The notes under the pieces are model-generated. The model was not told where the DNA came from. It did no database searches and saw nothing but the letters and a program-made list of their open reading frames with translations. A stretch of 64,000 nt of DNA from Planctomycetota bacterium (GTDB taxonomy: Bacteria > Planctomycetota > Planctomycetia > Pirellulales > UBA1268). The position numbers were made by a program, and so were the translations under genes. Positions 1 to 9,016 of the stretch are shown piece by piece (within the stretch, counting starts at the first letter, position 1; every line of letters begins with the position of its first letter). The stretch is taken from NCBI GenBank assembly GCA_003669585.1, contig QWOQ01000015.1, forward strand, positions 1 to 64,000, in the 5' to 3' direction.

Positions 1-153
1 AATTTTTCGTGGGGATTTCGATCGCAGCACAGTGGCGGATCGCAATTTCTGTTTGGCGACGGCAGCACAAAACTTCTGTCCCAGGAAATTGAACACACGC
101 TCTATCAAAAGCTCGGCGGAAAAGCGGACGGCAATGCCGTCGGAAGTTTCTAA
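1..153 (+). CDS. DUF1559 family protein, C-terminal end only
   Basis: The open frame from base 1 to a TAA at 151-153 gives the last 50 residues of a protein whose start lies outside the window. It contains HSGGSQFLFGDGS, which matches the His-x-Gly-Gly ... Asp-Gly-Ser block near the C-terminus of planctomycetal DUF1559 proteins. The two complete DUF1559 proteins at 9017 and 15308 carry the equivalent [14 protein letters not shown] and HTGGASAVKADGS. Family members have a type IV prepilin-like N-terminus and are thought to be exported and assembled or anchored at the envelope; their exact role is unknown. It sits 70 bases before a small lipoprotein gene, the same pairing seen twice more downstream. 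Confidence 0.8.
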   Translation, partial: NFSWGFRSQHSGGSQFLFGDGSTKLLSQEIEHTLYQKLGGKADGNAVGSF

Positions 154-223
154 CGCAAGGGCTTTTGTGAAGTTTAAAAGCAACATGTGAACGCAGGCTC
201 CATACACACCAAGGGAAAATGCT

Positions 224-721
224 GTGAACCGTTTTCGTATTGAAATGATGGCCACGAAATTGATGGGATTGATGGCATTGATGGGATTGCTGAGCATGAG
301 CATGTTCGTCGGTTGCAGTGGAGCCTCTTCGGTCAAGGTTTATCCGGCTGGCGGCACGATCACGTACGACGGCAAGCCTCTTGAGGGAGCGACGGTGATG
401 TTTGTTCCCGCAAAAGGCGCCCCAAGCGACGGCATAACAGATGCCTCAGGCAAATACACGATAAAGACCAATGGAAAGCCAGGCGCTCCTGTTGGTTCAA
501 ATAAGGTGATGGTAAGCAAGGCTCCAGCAGGTATCCCAAGCAACATGCCAGCCAATCCAACTCCTGACGACATGAAATTAATGATGCAGAAGGGAGGCAA
601 GCCATTGGCTGCAAAGTCGGAAATTCCAGAGAAGTATTCACAGGTCGAAGGAAGTGGACTCTCTGCCGACGTTACCAGCAATGCGTCTCAAAATGTCTTT
701 GACTTCGATCTCAAGGATTGA
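224..721 (+). CDS. Small lipoprotein, carboxypeptidase-regulatory-like domain
   Basis: A 165-residue protein starting at GTG 224 (ATG codons at 245 and 248 are alternatives). The N-terminus is a signal peptide with a lipobox ending FVGC at Cys31, so it is probably an envelope lipoprotein. The rest (about 38-120) has a PAGGTITYDGKPLEGATV pattern followed by SDGITDASGKYTIKT, the small beta-sandwich of carboxypeptidase-regulatory-like proteins common beside DUF1559 genes in Planctomycetes. The signal peptide is coded by an imperfect direct repeat at 260-288 giving LMGLMALMGL. Its TGA (719-721) overlaps the possible TTG start of the next gene. Related copies are at 8453 and 14739. No enzymatic residues are visible; a structural or binding role is inferred. 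Confidence 0.8.
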   Translation: MNRFRIEMMATKLMGLMALMGLLSMSMFVGCSGASSVKVYPAGGTITYDGKPLEGATVMFVPAKGAPSDGITDASGKYTIKTNGKPGAPVGSNKVMVSKAPAGIPSNMPANPTPDDMKLMMQKGGKPLAAKSEIPEKYSQVEGSGLSADVTSNASQNVFDFDLKD

Positions 722-2040
722 GTGACAAACTTCTACTCGGGCCTGTCATGTTGAGAGCGTCGCGATTGAGAAACACTCGCAGCATGTGGCTGATGAGCCT
801 GCTGGCTGGAGTGGTCGCAATCGCACTTGTGTCGTTTGGTCCGTTGCGAGAACAGTTGCAATATGCAACAGCGAAAGCTGCCATTGCCGATCGCGACTGG
901 CCTAGGGCAATAAAAATTCTTGAACGGCTTCAACAAAAAACAGGGCCAACGGCAAGACAGCAGTTTCTACTCGGATGCGTGCATCGACGGCAGGGGGAGT
1001 TTCGGGACGGCGAAACGTGTTTTGAAAGAGCTGAATCGCTCGGATGGGAAAAGGTTGAGATTCGCAGGCAGCGATTGCTCACCGTGGCACAAGCCGGCGA
1101 CATCAAAGATGTGGAACAAGAATTAATTCGTCTGCTTGATTCCGGCGGAGATGATCTCTTGGCGGAAGAGATTTACGAGGCGATGGCCAAAGGGTATCTC
1201 AATTCATTTCGAATGCCAGATGCGGATCGCTGCCTAAAGTTTTGGGCGGATTGGCAAAAAAATAATCCAGTTCAGCATTTCCTCAAAGGCACGCTCGAAG
1301 AGAGATTCGAACGACCAGCAGCAGCTCTCAAAGAATACACAGCGGCGATTGCAATCGCCCCGGATCTATTCGAGCCGATGGCGCGCATTGCTCAACTCGA
1401 ACTCGACACGGCTCTTCTGCAAAATGCATCCGAGAGTTTTTTGCGTTGTCGTGTAATGCGTCCTGACGATGGTGACTCCGCGATTGGACTTGCGGTCTGC
1501 AGATCGCGAACTGGACAGCGACAGGAGGCGAAGTCGCTTTTCTATGAATCGCTCTCACTCGAGTTAATTCCCGAAAAAGCGTCTGTTGTTTTTTCTGAAC
1601 TTGGACAACTGATGCTCGAAGATGGCGAAGCGGAAAAAAGCGTCTGGCTTTTTGCGAAGTCTGTTGAACTCGACCCCAAAAATTCTCGCAGCCGATTTGG
1701 TTTCGCTGCGGCACTTTCCCGGATCGGTAAGACTGAGGAAGCAAAACAAGAACAGCTCGTAGGGCAACATCTCGGAGAACAGCAGCGGAAGCTCATCAAT
1801 ATCACCCGCCAGGCAATTGGTGAACCCGAGAATCCTCAACTGCGAGTGGAGGCGGGAAAGATTCTCATGGAACAAGGCTTTGGCTCGGAGGGCGTGCGAT
1901 GGCTGGAGACCGCTCTTCAGATTGAAAAAGGACACCAAGAATGTCGCCGACTGCTGGCAGACTATTATGACGGTCTTGGAAAAATCGATCGTGCATCCGA
2001 GCATCGGTCATGGATCAAGGAACAACAAATCACACAATAG
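718..2040 (+). CDS. Membrane-anchored TPR protein
   Basis: A protein of 440 residues from TTG 718, which overlaps the preceding stop; ATG 748 (430 residues) is a good alternative because the signal-anchor follows it directly. One hydrophobic segment (about residues 22-42) is followed by a long helical domain with TPR-like repeats. The clearest are near the middle (FERPAAALKEYTAAIAIAPD) and in the second half (KSVWLFAKSVELDPKNSRSRFGFAAAL). TPR proteins are protein-protein scaffolds; here the repeats should lie outside the cytoplasmic membrane. It is followed after 27 bases by a CRTAC1-like gene. The pair 718/2068 resembles the pair 5195/6478, with shared AESLGW/AESAGW and QRLLTVAQ/QWLALAQ stretches, which points to tandem duplication. 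Confidence 0.8.
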   Translation: MSDKLLLGPVMLRASRLRNTRSMWLMSLLAGVVAIALVSFGPLREQLQYATAKAAIADRDWPRAIKILERLQQKTGPTARQQFLLGCVHRRQGEFRDGETCFERAESLGWEKVEIRRQRLLTVAQAGDIKDVEQELIRLLDSGGDDLLAEEIYEAMAKGYLNSFRMPDADRCLKFWADWQKNNPVQHFLKGTLEERFERPAAALKEYTAAIAIAPDLFEPMARIAQLELDTALLQNASESFLRCRVMRPDDGDSAIGLAVCRSRTGQRQEAKSLFYESLSLELIPEKASVVFSELGQLMLEDGEAEKSVWLFAKSVELDPKNSRSRFGFAAALSRIGKTEEAKQEQLVGQHLGEQQRKLINITRQAIGEPENPQLRVEAGKILMEQGFGSEGVRWLETALQIEKGHQECRRLLADYYDGLGKIDRASEHRSWIKEQQITQ

Positions 2041-2067
2041 AAAGCCTCTCGACAACAGGCTTCGTAC

Positions 2068-3882
2068 ATGAACAAGATGAACAGTTGCGATGGACGAGAA
2101 CGAGCCCTGCTGTGGCTTCGACACAGTGGGCTCGTCGTGGCGATACTTCTTTGTGCCTGTCGACGCGACCGGGAACCCATTGTCACTTCCGCAGAGGATT
2201 CTCTTGCGAGTGACGCAATCACTGATGTCAACGAAAGCATCGCGTTTGTGGAGCGTTCCAAAGAGTTGGGTGTTGTTGCAACGTATCGAAATGGCGAAGA
2301 GCAGAACCACTGCACGCTCCTCGAATCGCTCGGCGGAGGCGTTGGCTGGTTTGATTTTGATCGGGATGGGTGGCTCGATCTCGTGACTGCCGGAGGTGGA
2401 ATTATTTCGCAAGAGAACCAGATCACTGGTTTGTCCTGTGCGCTGTTTCAAAACAGAAGCGGCCAAGCATTTCAAAACATTTTCCAGCAGGCGGGCTTTC
2501 ATACCGAGTCTCTTTACAGCCACGGTATCGCTATTGGTGACTTCGACAACGATGGCTTCCCGGATCTGATTGTCACCGGATTCGGCGTGCCACAGCTTTG
2601 GCACAATGCGGGAGACGGCACATTGATTCTTACTGCTGGACTTGGCAGCGGTATCGACGATCGCTGGAGCTCAAGTGCAGGCTGGGCCGATTTGAATGGC
2701 GATGGAAATCTCGATCTCTATCTAGCCCGCTACGTAAACTGGTCGTTTGAAAACCATCCTTTCTGCCAAGATTCGAAATCCGCCCGAGATATCTGCCCGC
2801 CGAGATCGTTTGAGGGACTTCCAGATTCGGTCTATTTCAGTAACGGCTCTGGATCATTTCGCGATGTTTCGGCAGAAATAGGAATCCGGACTGATGGCAA
2901 GGGGCTTGGTGTACTTTTAGCGGATGTCGATCTCGATGGAGACGTCGATGCGTACGTGGCCAACGACACCACAGACAATTTCCTCTATTTCAACGATGGA
3001 CGCGGTTCACTTGAGGAAGGTGGGCTTTTGAGTGGCGTGGCGCTCGATGACAACGGAATTCCCAACGGAAGTATGGGAATTGATCTGTGCGACTTTAATC
3101 GCGACGGTCTTCCCGACATCTGGGTGACCAACTATGAGCGGGAATATTTTGCAATCTATCGCAACGAAGGGCGGGGACAATTTCTGCACGTGAGCAGGCG
3201 ATACGGAATCACCGATCTTGGTGGACTGTTTGTCGGCTTTGGAACAGTTTGTGAAGATTTTAATACAGACGGATTCACCGACATTGTGGTGGCCAATGGA
3301 CATGTGATCAAGTTTCCAGACGCCTCTCCCCGCATGCAACTTCCCCTCTATCTTCGATTCAACGGAGAACGATTTCAGCGAGAGCAAGCAGCGAACGGTT
3401 CTTACTTTGACACAGTTCACGAAGGTCGTGGCGCGGCGGCAGGAGACTATGATGGCGATGGTGATATCGATCTGGCCGTGTCGCACCTCAATGCACCTGT
3501 GGCGGTTCTTGAAAATAGATTCATTGCAAAGAACCATTCGATTCTGGTTGAACTGATCGGAACCTCGTCTAACCGCGATGCAGTAGGAGCACGAGTGGAT
3601 CTTTTCCAAGACAGCGGCCCTCCCATGAGTCGTCAAATTGTTGGAGGAGGGAGCTATCTTTCTCACAGCGACCGTCGATTGAATTTCACACTGCCAGACA
3701 CAATTGAGATGGCTGACGATGCAAAACCGTTTTCAGATCTCGCTAGGTCTCTTCGGTTGACGGTGCAATGGCCCTCTGGCACAAACCAGACCCTCACGGT
3801 GCCATCGACAAACCGTTTCATCCGAATTGTGGAGCCATTGGCATCCGATACGCAGGGGTTGCAGCGTGGGAGACAGCCGTGA
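2068..3882 (+). CDS. CRTAC1-like FG-GAP/ASPIC-UnbV lipoprotein
   Basis: A 604-residue exported protein. The N-terminus has an LLCAC lipobox (Cys31). Seven calcium-binding FG-GAP/VCBS motifs of the form DxDxDGxxD are visible in order: DFDRDGWLDL, DFDNDGFPDL, DLNGDGNLDL, DVDLDGDVDA, DFNRDGLPDI, DFNTDGFTDI and DYDGDGDIDL. This implies a seven-bladed propeller. A C-terminal ASPIC/UnbV domain follows (SNRDAVGARV ... GGGSYLSHSD). Between motifs 3 and 4 an insert carries two Cys (Cys233 and Cys243, the second in ICPPRSF) that may form a disulfide. The stop at 3880-3882 overlaps a GTG start for the next TPR gene. The function of the bacterial family is not established; extracellular binding or adhesion is usually assumed. 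Confidence 0.88.
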   Translation: MNKMNSCDGRERALLWLRHSGLVVAILLCACRRDREPIVTSAEDSLASDAITDVNESIAFVERSKELGVVATYRNGEEQNHCTLLESLGGGVGWFDFDRDGWLDLVTAGGGIISQENQITGLSCALFQNRSGQAFQNIFQQAGFHTESLYSHGIAIGDFDNDGFPDLIVTGFGVPQLWHNAGDGTLILTAGLGSGIDDRWSSSAGWADLNGDGNLDLYLARYVNWSFENHPFCQDSKSARDICPPRSFEGLPDSVYFSNGSGSFRDVSAEIGIRTDGKGLGVLLADVDLDGDVDAYVANDTTDNFLYFNDGRGSLEEGGLLSGVALDDNGIPNGSMGIDLCDFNRDGLPDIWVTNYEREYFAIYRNEGRGQFLHVSRRYGITDLGGLFVGFGTVCEDFNTDGFTDIVVANGHVIKFPDASPRMQLPLYLRFNGERFQREQAANGSYFDTVHEGRGAAAGDYDGDGDIDLAVSHLNAPVAVLENRFIAKNHSILVELIGTSSNRDAVGARVDLFQDSGPPMSRQIVGGGSYLSHSDRRLNFTLPDTIEMADDAKPFSDLARSLRLTVQWPSGTNQTLTVPSTNRFIRIVEPLASDTQGLQRGRQP

Positions 3883-5114
3883 ACGAAATATCTTCAGCCG
3901 ATCCAAAGAGAGCCAACGGTGGGACTATGCGATTGGGCTGGTCTGTGATCGCGTGGATCGCGTTGATCACGTTGATCGCTGTGATCGCAATGGTTGCAGG
4001 AATTCCAGTGGTGCGACGAATGACAAGCCCTTCAAAAGAAGTCCTTTTTCAAAAGGGACTCGAACGGGTCAGTCGTGGAGATATTGTCAGCGCACGAGAA
4101 ATGATACGGAGCCTTCACGCAAATGGCGCACCAGAAATGGCGTTGCTCGTGCAGGCAAGGGTGCTCCTGGCAAAAGGATTTCTGCAGCCCGCGATTGATT
4201 CCCTCGAAAACGTTGAGGGGGGAGCGGATATTGTAAAAATGAAATTGTTGGTGCAGGGAGAGGCAGCGTATCGAATGGGCCAGCATTCCGAGACCGAGGC
4301 GGCACTTATCGAGGTGCTTGCGATTGACTCACAGTGCGTTGATGCGCATCGATTGCTCGCAGCCTCGTACTACGATATCGGCGCAGTCCATGCTGCGATT
4401 CATCACCTCACGCAGACAGCGCAGCTGTCGCCGAGAGATCCCAGGCCGCATCGATTACTGGCGCTCATTCATAAAGACTATGAACTTTTTGACGAAGCTA
4501 TTCCGCTCTACAAAGAGTCGCTGCGAAGAGGACCAGATCAACCCGATCGCGATGATTTACTGTTTGAAATGGCATCGTGTCAGGTCAAAATGCGTCAACC
4601 TCGAGAGGCCCTCAACACGCTCGCGATGGGCAGAGATGGGATTCATGAAAACGTGCTGCGAGCCGAATGCCAACTTGGATTAGGAGATATCGAGGAGGCT
4701 CGAACACTCATTGTCAAAGTGACGAAGAATGAGGCGGACAATCTCGATGCGATGGTTCTTTTGGGCACGATTTTGCTCGAAGACGGCGATGCGACAGGGG
4801 CGGCGGAAGTGCTTTTGCGTGCGTCAACAAAATATCCCAAAGATTACCTGTGCCACTTCAAACTTGCGCAGGCTTTTACAAAAATGGAACGCCTCGACGA
4901 CGCGCGTCAAGAAAGGGAGATTGCGGAACAGATTCGAACACTGCGCAAAGAATTTGCCGAGTTGCATCAGGTGGCGTGGGACAACCCTGAGGATCCAAAA
5001 GTACGTCTGCGACTTGCGGCACTCGCTGCCGAACTTCTCAGACCAGATTTGGAGCAGGTGTGGCTTCATGCGGCGGCCGCCGTCGGTGAGATTGTTTTTC
5101 AGCCTCAGCCATAA
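3879..5114 (+). CDS. Membrane-anchored TPR protein
   Basis: The start chosen is GTG 3879, which overlaps the previous stop (GTGA), giving 411 residues. The open frame extends back to 3768, but that part lies inside the CRTAC1 gene. ATG 3927 is an alternative. A single transmembrane segment (VIAWIALITLIAVIAMVAGI) lies close to the N-terminus. The remainder is TPR-rich: QHSETEAALIEVLAIDSQ, LFDEAIPLYKESLRRGPD, GDATGAAEVLLRASTKYP and others. The likely role is a periplasmic scaffold acting with the CRTAC1 lipoprotein coded just upstream. No catalytic motif is seen. Confidence 0.8.
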   Translation: MNEISSADPKRANGGTMRLGWSVIAWIALITLIAVIAMVAGIPVVRRMTSPSKEVLFQKGLERVSRGDIVSAREMIRSLHANGAPEMALLVQARVLLAKGFLQPAIDSLENVEGGADIVKMKLLVQGEAAYRMGQHSETEAALIEVLAIDSQCVDAHRLLAASYYDIGAVHAAIHHLTQTAQLSPRDPRPHRLLALIHKDYELFDEAIPLYKESLRRGPDQPDRDDLLFEMASCQVKMRQPREALNTLAMGRDGIHENVLRAECQLGLGDIEEARTLIVKVTKNEADNLDAMVLLGTILLEDGDATGAAEVLLRASTKYPKDYLCHFKLAQAFTKMERLDDARQEREIAEQIRTLRKEFAELHQVAWDNPEDPKVRLRLAALAAELLRPDLEQVWLHAAAAVGEIVFQPQP

Positions 5115-5194
5115 CCAATCGCGTTCGTCAAAAGTGGTTTGATGGTTGAATCGCAGCGGCCCTCAAAGGCATACTCGCCTCAACGGGAGTTTCG

Positions 5195-6481
5195 ATGATT
5201 GTTCAAGCATGGTGCATGTCGTGGTGGACTCGGTTGAAATCGAGGAGAGGAATTCTTGCAGTCGGACTTGTGATTGTGGTTTTCGGAGTGATTCCGGAGA
5301 TCGCGATCTGGCGGGTGCAAAGCCTCATTGAACTTCGGCAACACCCGCAAGCACAACGAATGCTCAGTCTTGCCAACATGCTGAGCGTTCGCCGTGGCGA
5401 GGTCCATTTTCAAATGGCCCGAATCAAACGACGGCAGAGAGATTTCGAACGGATGCGAGAGCATCTGCTTGTGGCAGAATCGGCCGGCTGGCCGGTAAAT
5501 CTTCTTCATCGTGAACAGTGGCTGGCACTTGCCCAAACCGCTCAGTACGACGCGATGCAGACGCACTGGCAGGAACTCTTTACGCATGCTGGATCCGACG
5601 GACCTGAGATCTGCAAGGCATACGTTCTTGGAGCGATGAAGCGATTTCGTATCGGGGATGCTCGTCGCGTGCTAGCGGCATGGAAGTCTGACTTTCCACA
5701 AGACGCAAACGCCCATGCTGTTGCGGGGTGGATTCACGGAGTTCAGATGGAATGGTCTGACGCACAGACTGAATATCAACTCGCGCTGGATCTCGATCCT
5801 TCCGATACGAAGAGTCGCCGTGGTTTGGCAGAGGCGTTGATGCAGCGGATGCTTTTTACAAAAGCAATGGAAGAGTGGTCAACGATTTTAAAAACGGATG
5901 TGACAAACATTGATGCACGCGTTGGTTGTGGAGAATGTTTCTTACGATTAGGAGATTCGAATTCCGCACGAAAAGAACTACTGGCAGCGATTGAACAAGA
6001 TCCGATGCAGGTGCGAGGCTTGCTTTTGGCCGGCCAATTAGAACTTGCTGTTGGCAACGCAGAGCAATCCGTCGCTTGGCTGGAACGCGTGGTGGCGGTG
6101 CGCCCCGAGGATGCGGAGTTGCGGTATACCTATGGCCGCGCACTTCGTGCCGCCGGTCAACTCGACGCGGCTCGAGAACATTTGCAGTATCGCCTGGTGG
6201 CTCAGGAACATCTGAGTCGTTTGGTACAACTCCTGAAAAAGATTCCTTTCGAGCCGATGAACGCTGACTTGAGAGCCGATGTCGCAGAACTTACCTTTCA
6301 GTGGAAATCGCATCACGAAGGCAGACAGTGGTTTCTGACAGCACTCGACGTTGATCCACATCATCAGCGGTCTTTGGAGTTTCTCGCCGCACATGAAAGC
6401 GAATTCCGCGAACGCCTCAACATAAAAAACGAAATGCATTCTGACCAATCATACTCCTTACGATCTGACGATCCGCAATGA
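5195..6481 (+). CDS. Membrane-anchored TPR protein
   Basis: A 428-residue protein from ATG 5195. An N-terminal hydrophobic anchor (ILAVGLVIVVFGVIPEIAIW) precedes a helical TPR domain, for example EWSDAQTEYQLALDLDPSD and NSARKELLAAIEQDPMQ. The C-terminal region (about 330-410) includes a further helical pair ending near VDPHHQRSLEFL. Its TGA overlaps the ATG of the next gene (ATGA at 6478-6481), so translation is probably coupled to the CRTAC1-like protein. It is paralogous in layout and in short stretches to the TPR protein at 718. Confidence 0.82.
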   Translation: MIVQAWCMSWWTRLKSRRGILAVGLVIVVFGVIPEIAIWRVQSLIELRQHPQAQRMLSLANMLSVRRGEVHFQMARIKRRQRDFERMREHLLVAESAGWPVNLLHREQWLALAQTAQYDAMQTHWQELFTHAGSDGPEICKAYVLGAMKRFRIGDARRVLAAWKSDFPQDANAHAVAGWIHGVQMEWSDAQTEYQLALDLDPSDTKSRRGLAEALMQRMLFTKAMEEWSTILKTDVTNIDARVGCGECFLRLGDSNSARKELLAAIEQDPMQVRGLLLAGQLELAVGNAEQSVAWLERVVAVRPEDAELRYTYGRALRAAGQLDAAREHLQYRLVAQEHLSRLVQLLKKIPFEPMNADLRADVAELTFQWKSHHEGRQWFLTALDVDPHHQRSLEFLAAHESEFRERLNIKNEMHSDQSYSLRSDDPQ

Positions 6482-8256
6482 GCGCGATCATAAAAAAGAA
6501 GTCGTATCACTTGTTCGGCCGGCTTCTGCTGGGAGGAGGTGCTGTAGGACTATTGTGTGTCATTGGCTACGGCTGCAAAGATGCCACAGTCGTGCTGGAG
6601 GCATTGCCTCGCGACTGGCAATCTGAAGAAGCGAAGGCGATCGCGATTCAATTTTCCGATCGTGCAGAAGAATATGGTCTTCGATTTACACCGGTCAATG
6701 GACAATCTCGCGGCCATCTTTCGATTCTGGAGAGCCTCGGCACGGGCGTTGGTGTGATTGATTTTGATGCCGATGGTGACCTCGACGTTTTCTTTCCGGG
6801 AGGTGGTGACTTTGCGATCGATCCTCTGCGGCCGGTTGGAGTTGCATGTGAACTCTTTCGCAATGATGGAAAGGGTCATTTTGTACCAGTAGGAAATCAG
6901 GCGGCCGTAAACCCATGCGATTTTTTTTCGCACGGAGCAAATAGCGGCGACTTCAACTCCGATGGATTTTCAGATGTGCTGGTCACGGGCTACAACGGCT
7001 TGGCACTTCTGCACAATATGGGGGATGGAACATTTCGCCACGTCGATCCAAAGGTTCATGGGCTATTGGAAAACGGTTGGTCTACGAGTGCTGCATGGGG
7101 CGACTTCAATACGGACGGGATGTTGGATCTCTATGTGGTGCGCTATGTCGATTGGAGTTTTGATAACCATCCTCCCTGTCTCCTTCAGGGCAATCGCGAC
7201 ATCTGTCCGCCGGGAGAGTTCGAGCCGCGCGACGATTCGATGTATCTTTCCAATGGTGCCGGAAGGTTTATTGAATCCAGCGAGCGACTCGGGTTGCGGG
7301 GCGGTGGAAAAGGTCTTGGGGTCGTGGTGACCGATCTCGATCTCGACGGCGACACCGACATCTATGTGGCCAACGACACGACTGCAAATTTTCTGTATCG
7401 AAATCTTACGAATGAATCATTTGAGGAATGCGGTCTGATTGCCGGCGTTGCATTTGGTGAAGACGGTGAGTCCGAAGGAAGTATGGGAACCGATGCAGGC
7501 GATTTTAATCTTGATGGAATGCCAGATTTGTGGGTGTCTAATTTTGAGAATCAAAGTTTTGCGCTCTACCAGAATGTGAGAGACTGTCACTTTGAACATG
7601 TCAGCAGTGTGCTGGGCGTTACTGCAGTCGGGGCGGTTTACGTCGGTTTTGGCACGATGTTTGTGGATGTTGATTTGGATGGTGCCGAAGATCTCTTTGC
7701 CACGAACGGACACGTTATGCTGCACCCGCGAGATTCTGCGCTGCTGCAGTGTCCGCTCCTGTTTCACAATCGCGCCGGCCGCCGAATGGTGAATGTAGCG
7801 AATTCTGCAGGAGCCTATTTTACAACTGGCCATATGGGGCGTGGAGCTGCAGTTGGCGATTTCGATGGCGACGCCGACGCCGACGTGATTGTCAGCCATA
7901 CCAATGAGCCGGTAGCGTTACTGATCAATGAGACGCAGGCTCAGAGCCAGCCGCTTTCAATCCGACTGATTGGTATTTCATCGAATCGCGATGCCATTGG
8001 GGCAACAGCCATTCTTACCACCACTCGTCGCACATTGCTGCGACAGGTGAAGGGTGGAGGCAGCTACTTGTCGACAAGCACAAGAGAGCTTGTGTGGGGA
8101 CTTTTGTCCGATGAAGAACCAATGTCTCTCTCTCTCCACTGGCCTGGTGGAAAGCGTATTGAACTGCCTTGGAACTTGAAATCAGGACGCGTCACCATCC
8201 GAGAAACGAGTCAGGGTGAGGCTCTTGATATTGTGGATGCACCGAAGTGCTATTGA
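6478..8256 (+). CDS. CRTAC1-like FG-GAP/ASPIC-UnbV lipoprotein
   Basis: 592 residues, starting at the ATG that overlaps the upstream TGA. The signal peptide ends in IGYGC (Cys33), so a lipoprotein is predicted. Seven DxDxDGxxD-type motifs are seen: DFDADGDLDV, DFNSDGFSDV, DFNTDGMLDL, DLDLDGDTDI, DFNLDGMPDL, DVDLDGAEDL and DFDGDADADV. They are followed by the ASPIC/UnbV block (SNRDAIGATA ... GGGSYLSTST). The two-Cys insert between blades 3 and 4 is present (Cys234 and Cys243). It is the closest relative in this window of the protein at 2068, sharing the YV(N/D)WSF(E/D)NHP stretch. The role is inferred to be a surface or periplasmic calcium-stabilised propeller. Confidence 0.88.
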   Translation: MSAIIKKKSYHLFGRLLLGGGAVGLLCVIGYGCKDATVVLEALPRDWQSEEAKAIAIQFSDRAEEYGLRFTPVNGQSRGHLSILESLGTGVGVIDFDADGDLDVFFPGGGDFAIDPLRPVGVACELFRNDGKGHFVPVGNQAAVNPCDFFSHGANSGDFNSDGFSDVLVTGYNGLALLHNMGDGTFRHVDPKVHGLLENGWSTSAAWGDFNTDGMLDLYVVRYVDWSFDNHPPCLLQGNRDICPPGEFEPRDDSMYLSNGAGRFIESSERLGLRGGGKGLGVVVTDLDLDGDTDIYVANDTTANFLYRNLTNESFEECGLIAGVAFGEDGESEGSMGTDAGDFNLDGMPDLWVSNFENQSFALYQNVRDCHFEHVSSVLGVTAVGAVYVGFGTMFVDVDLDGAEDLFATNGHVMLHPRDSALLQCPLLFHNRAGRRMVNVANSAGAYFTTGHMGRGAAVGDFDGDADADVIVSHTNEPVALLINETQAQSQPLSIRLIGISSNRDAIGATAILTTTRRTLLRQVKGGGSYLSTSTRELVWGLLSDEEPMSLSLHWPGGKRIELPWNLKSGRVTIRETSQGEALDIVDAPKCY

Positions 8257-8452
8257 ATTGACAATCAGTGGGTTGCCCCAGCATTTCTCAAACGCTATCA
8301 ATGAAAAAAGGCTGGTTGTTCTCTGCACAATTGTTTTGTTGCATCGAACGCCGCAGGGTGCTAAATTTCGTCGAGGGGGCCTTTTAAAAACAGGCACTTT
8401 CTCGTGAGACGGATCTCTCGTAGAGAAGAAGAAAGCAAAGCGGCAGGCATGA

Positions 8453-8923
8453 ATGAATAATCGACAGAGCATGTATGGTTCGATCGCGGTTGCAATTTCG
8501 ATCGCAGGTGTGATTGTTTCGGGCTGCAGCGCAAAAAGCGATGCGCCGACCATGGTTGCCGTCTCTGGTACGTTGAGTATTGACGGAAAGCCGCAAGAAA
8601 ATATCTCGGTCACGTTTATCCCAGACAATTCCAAGGGCACGCAGGGGCCGGCTTCGGTAGGAAGAACCAATGCCGATGGAAAGTTTACGCTTACAGGCCC
8701 TGGCAATCGTACCGGCGCGATGATTGGTTTTCACAAGGTGACTGTGGCGTGTCCGTTTAATCCGGCTGGTGGATCGAGCGCAACCGGTGTCGCAAGCGAT
8801 GGAGCCGCGCCGTGCAAGCTCCCTCTATCGCTTGCCGATCCTGAAAAAACAGAACTCACGGCAGAAGTAAAATCAAATGCGGCTGAAAATCAGAATGTTG
8901 TTTTGGACGTATCTTCGAAGTAG
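8453..8923 (+). CDS. Small lipoprotein, carboxypeptidase-regulatory-like domain
   Basis: 156 residues from ATG 8453, with a signal peptide and lipobox VSGC (Cys25). The mature part shows VAVSGTLSIDGKPQENISV followed by RTNADGKFTLTG, the same small beta-sandwich pattern as at 224 and 14739. It opens the second cassette and is followed 93 bases later by a DUF1559 gene. The C-terminus (TAEVKSNAAENQNVVLDVSSK) parallels that of the 224 protein (SADVTSNASQNVFDFDLKD), so the family is conserved to its end. The function is unknown. Confidence 0.8.
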   Translation: MNNRQSMYGSIAVAISIAGVIVSGCSAKSDAPTMVAVSGTLSIDGKPQENISVTFIPDNSKGTQGPASVGRTNADGKFTLTGPGNRTGAMIGFHKVTVACPFNPAGGSSATGVASDGAAPCKLPLSLADPEKTELTAEVKSNAAENQNVVLDVSSK

Positions 8924-9016
8924 GAAGTTTTTAGAGGCGGATGGTTCGAAGGAAAATGAATTATTGGTTATCGTTTTTTGTATCTGTTCACGAAAACTCT
9001 GCGAGAGGATGTATCT

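Noticed and set aside
3768..3878. Longer form of the TPR protein at 3879
   Set aside because: It would run through the end of the CRTAC1 gene in another frame; GTG 3879 overlaps the stop and leads straight to the membrane anchor.
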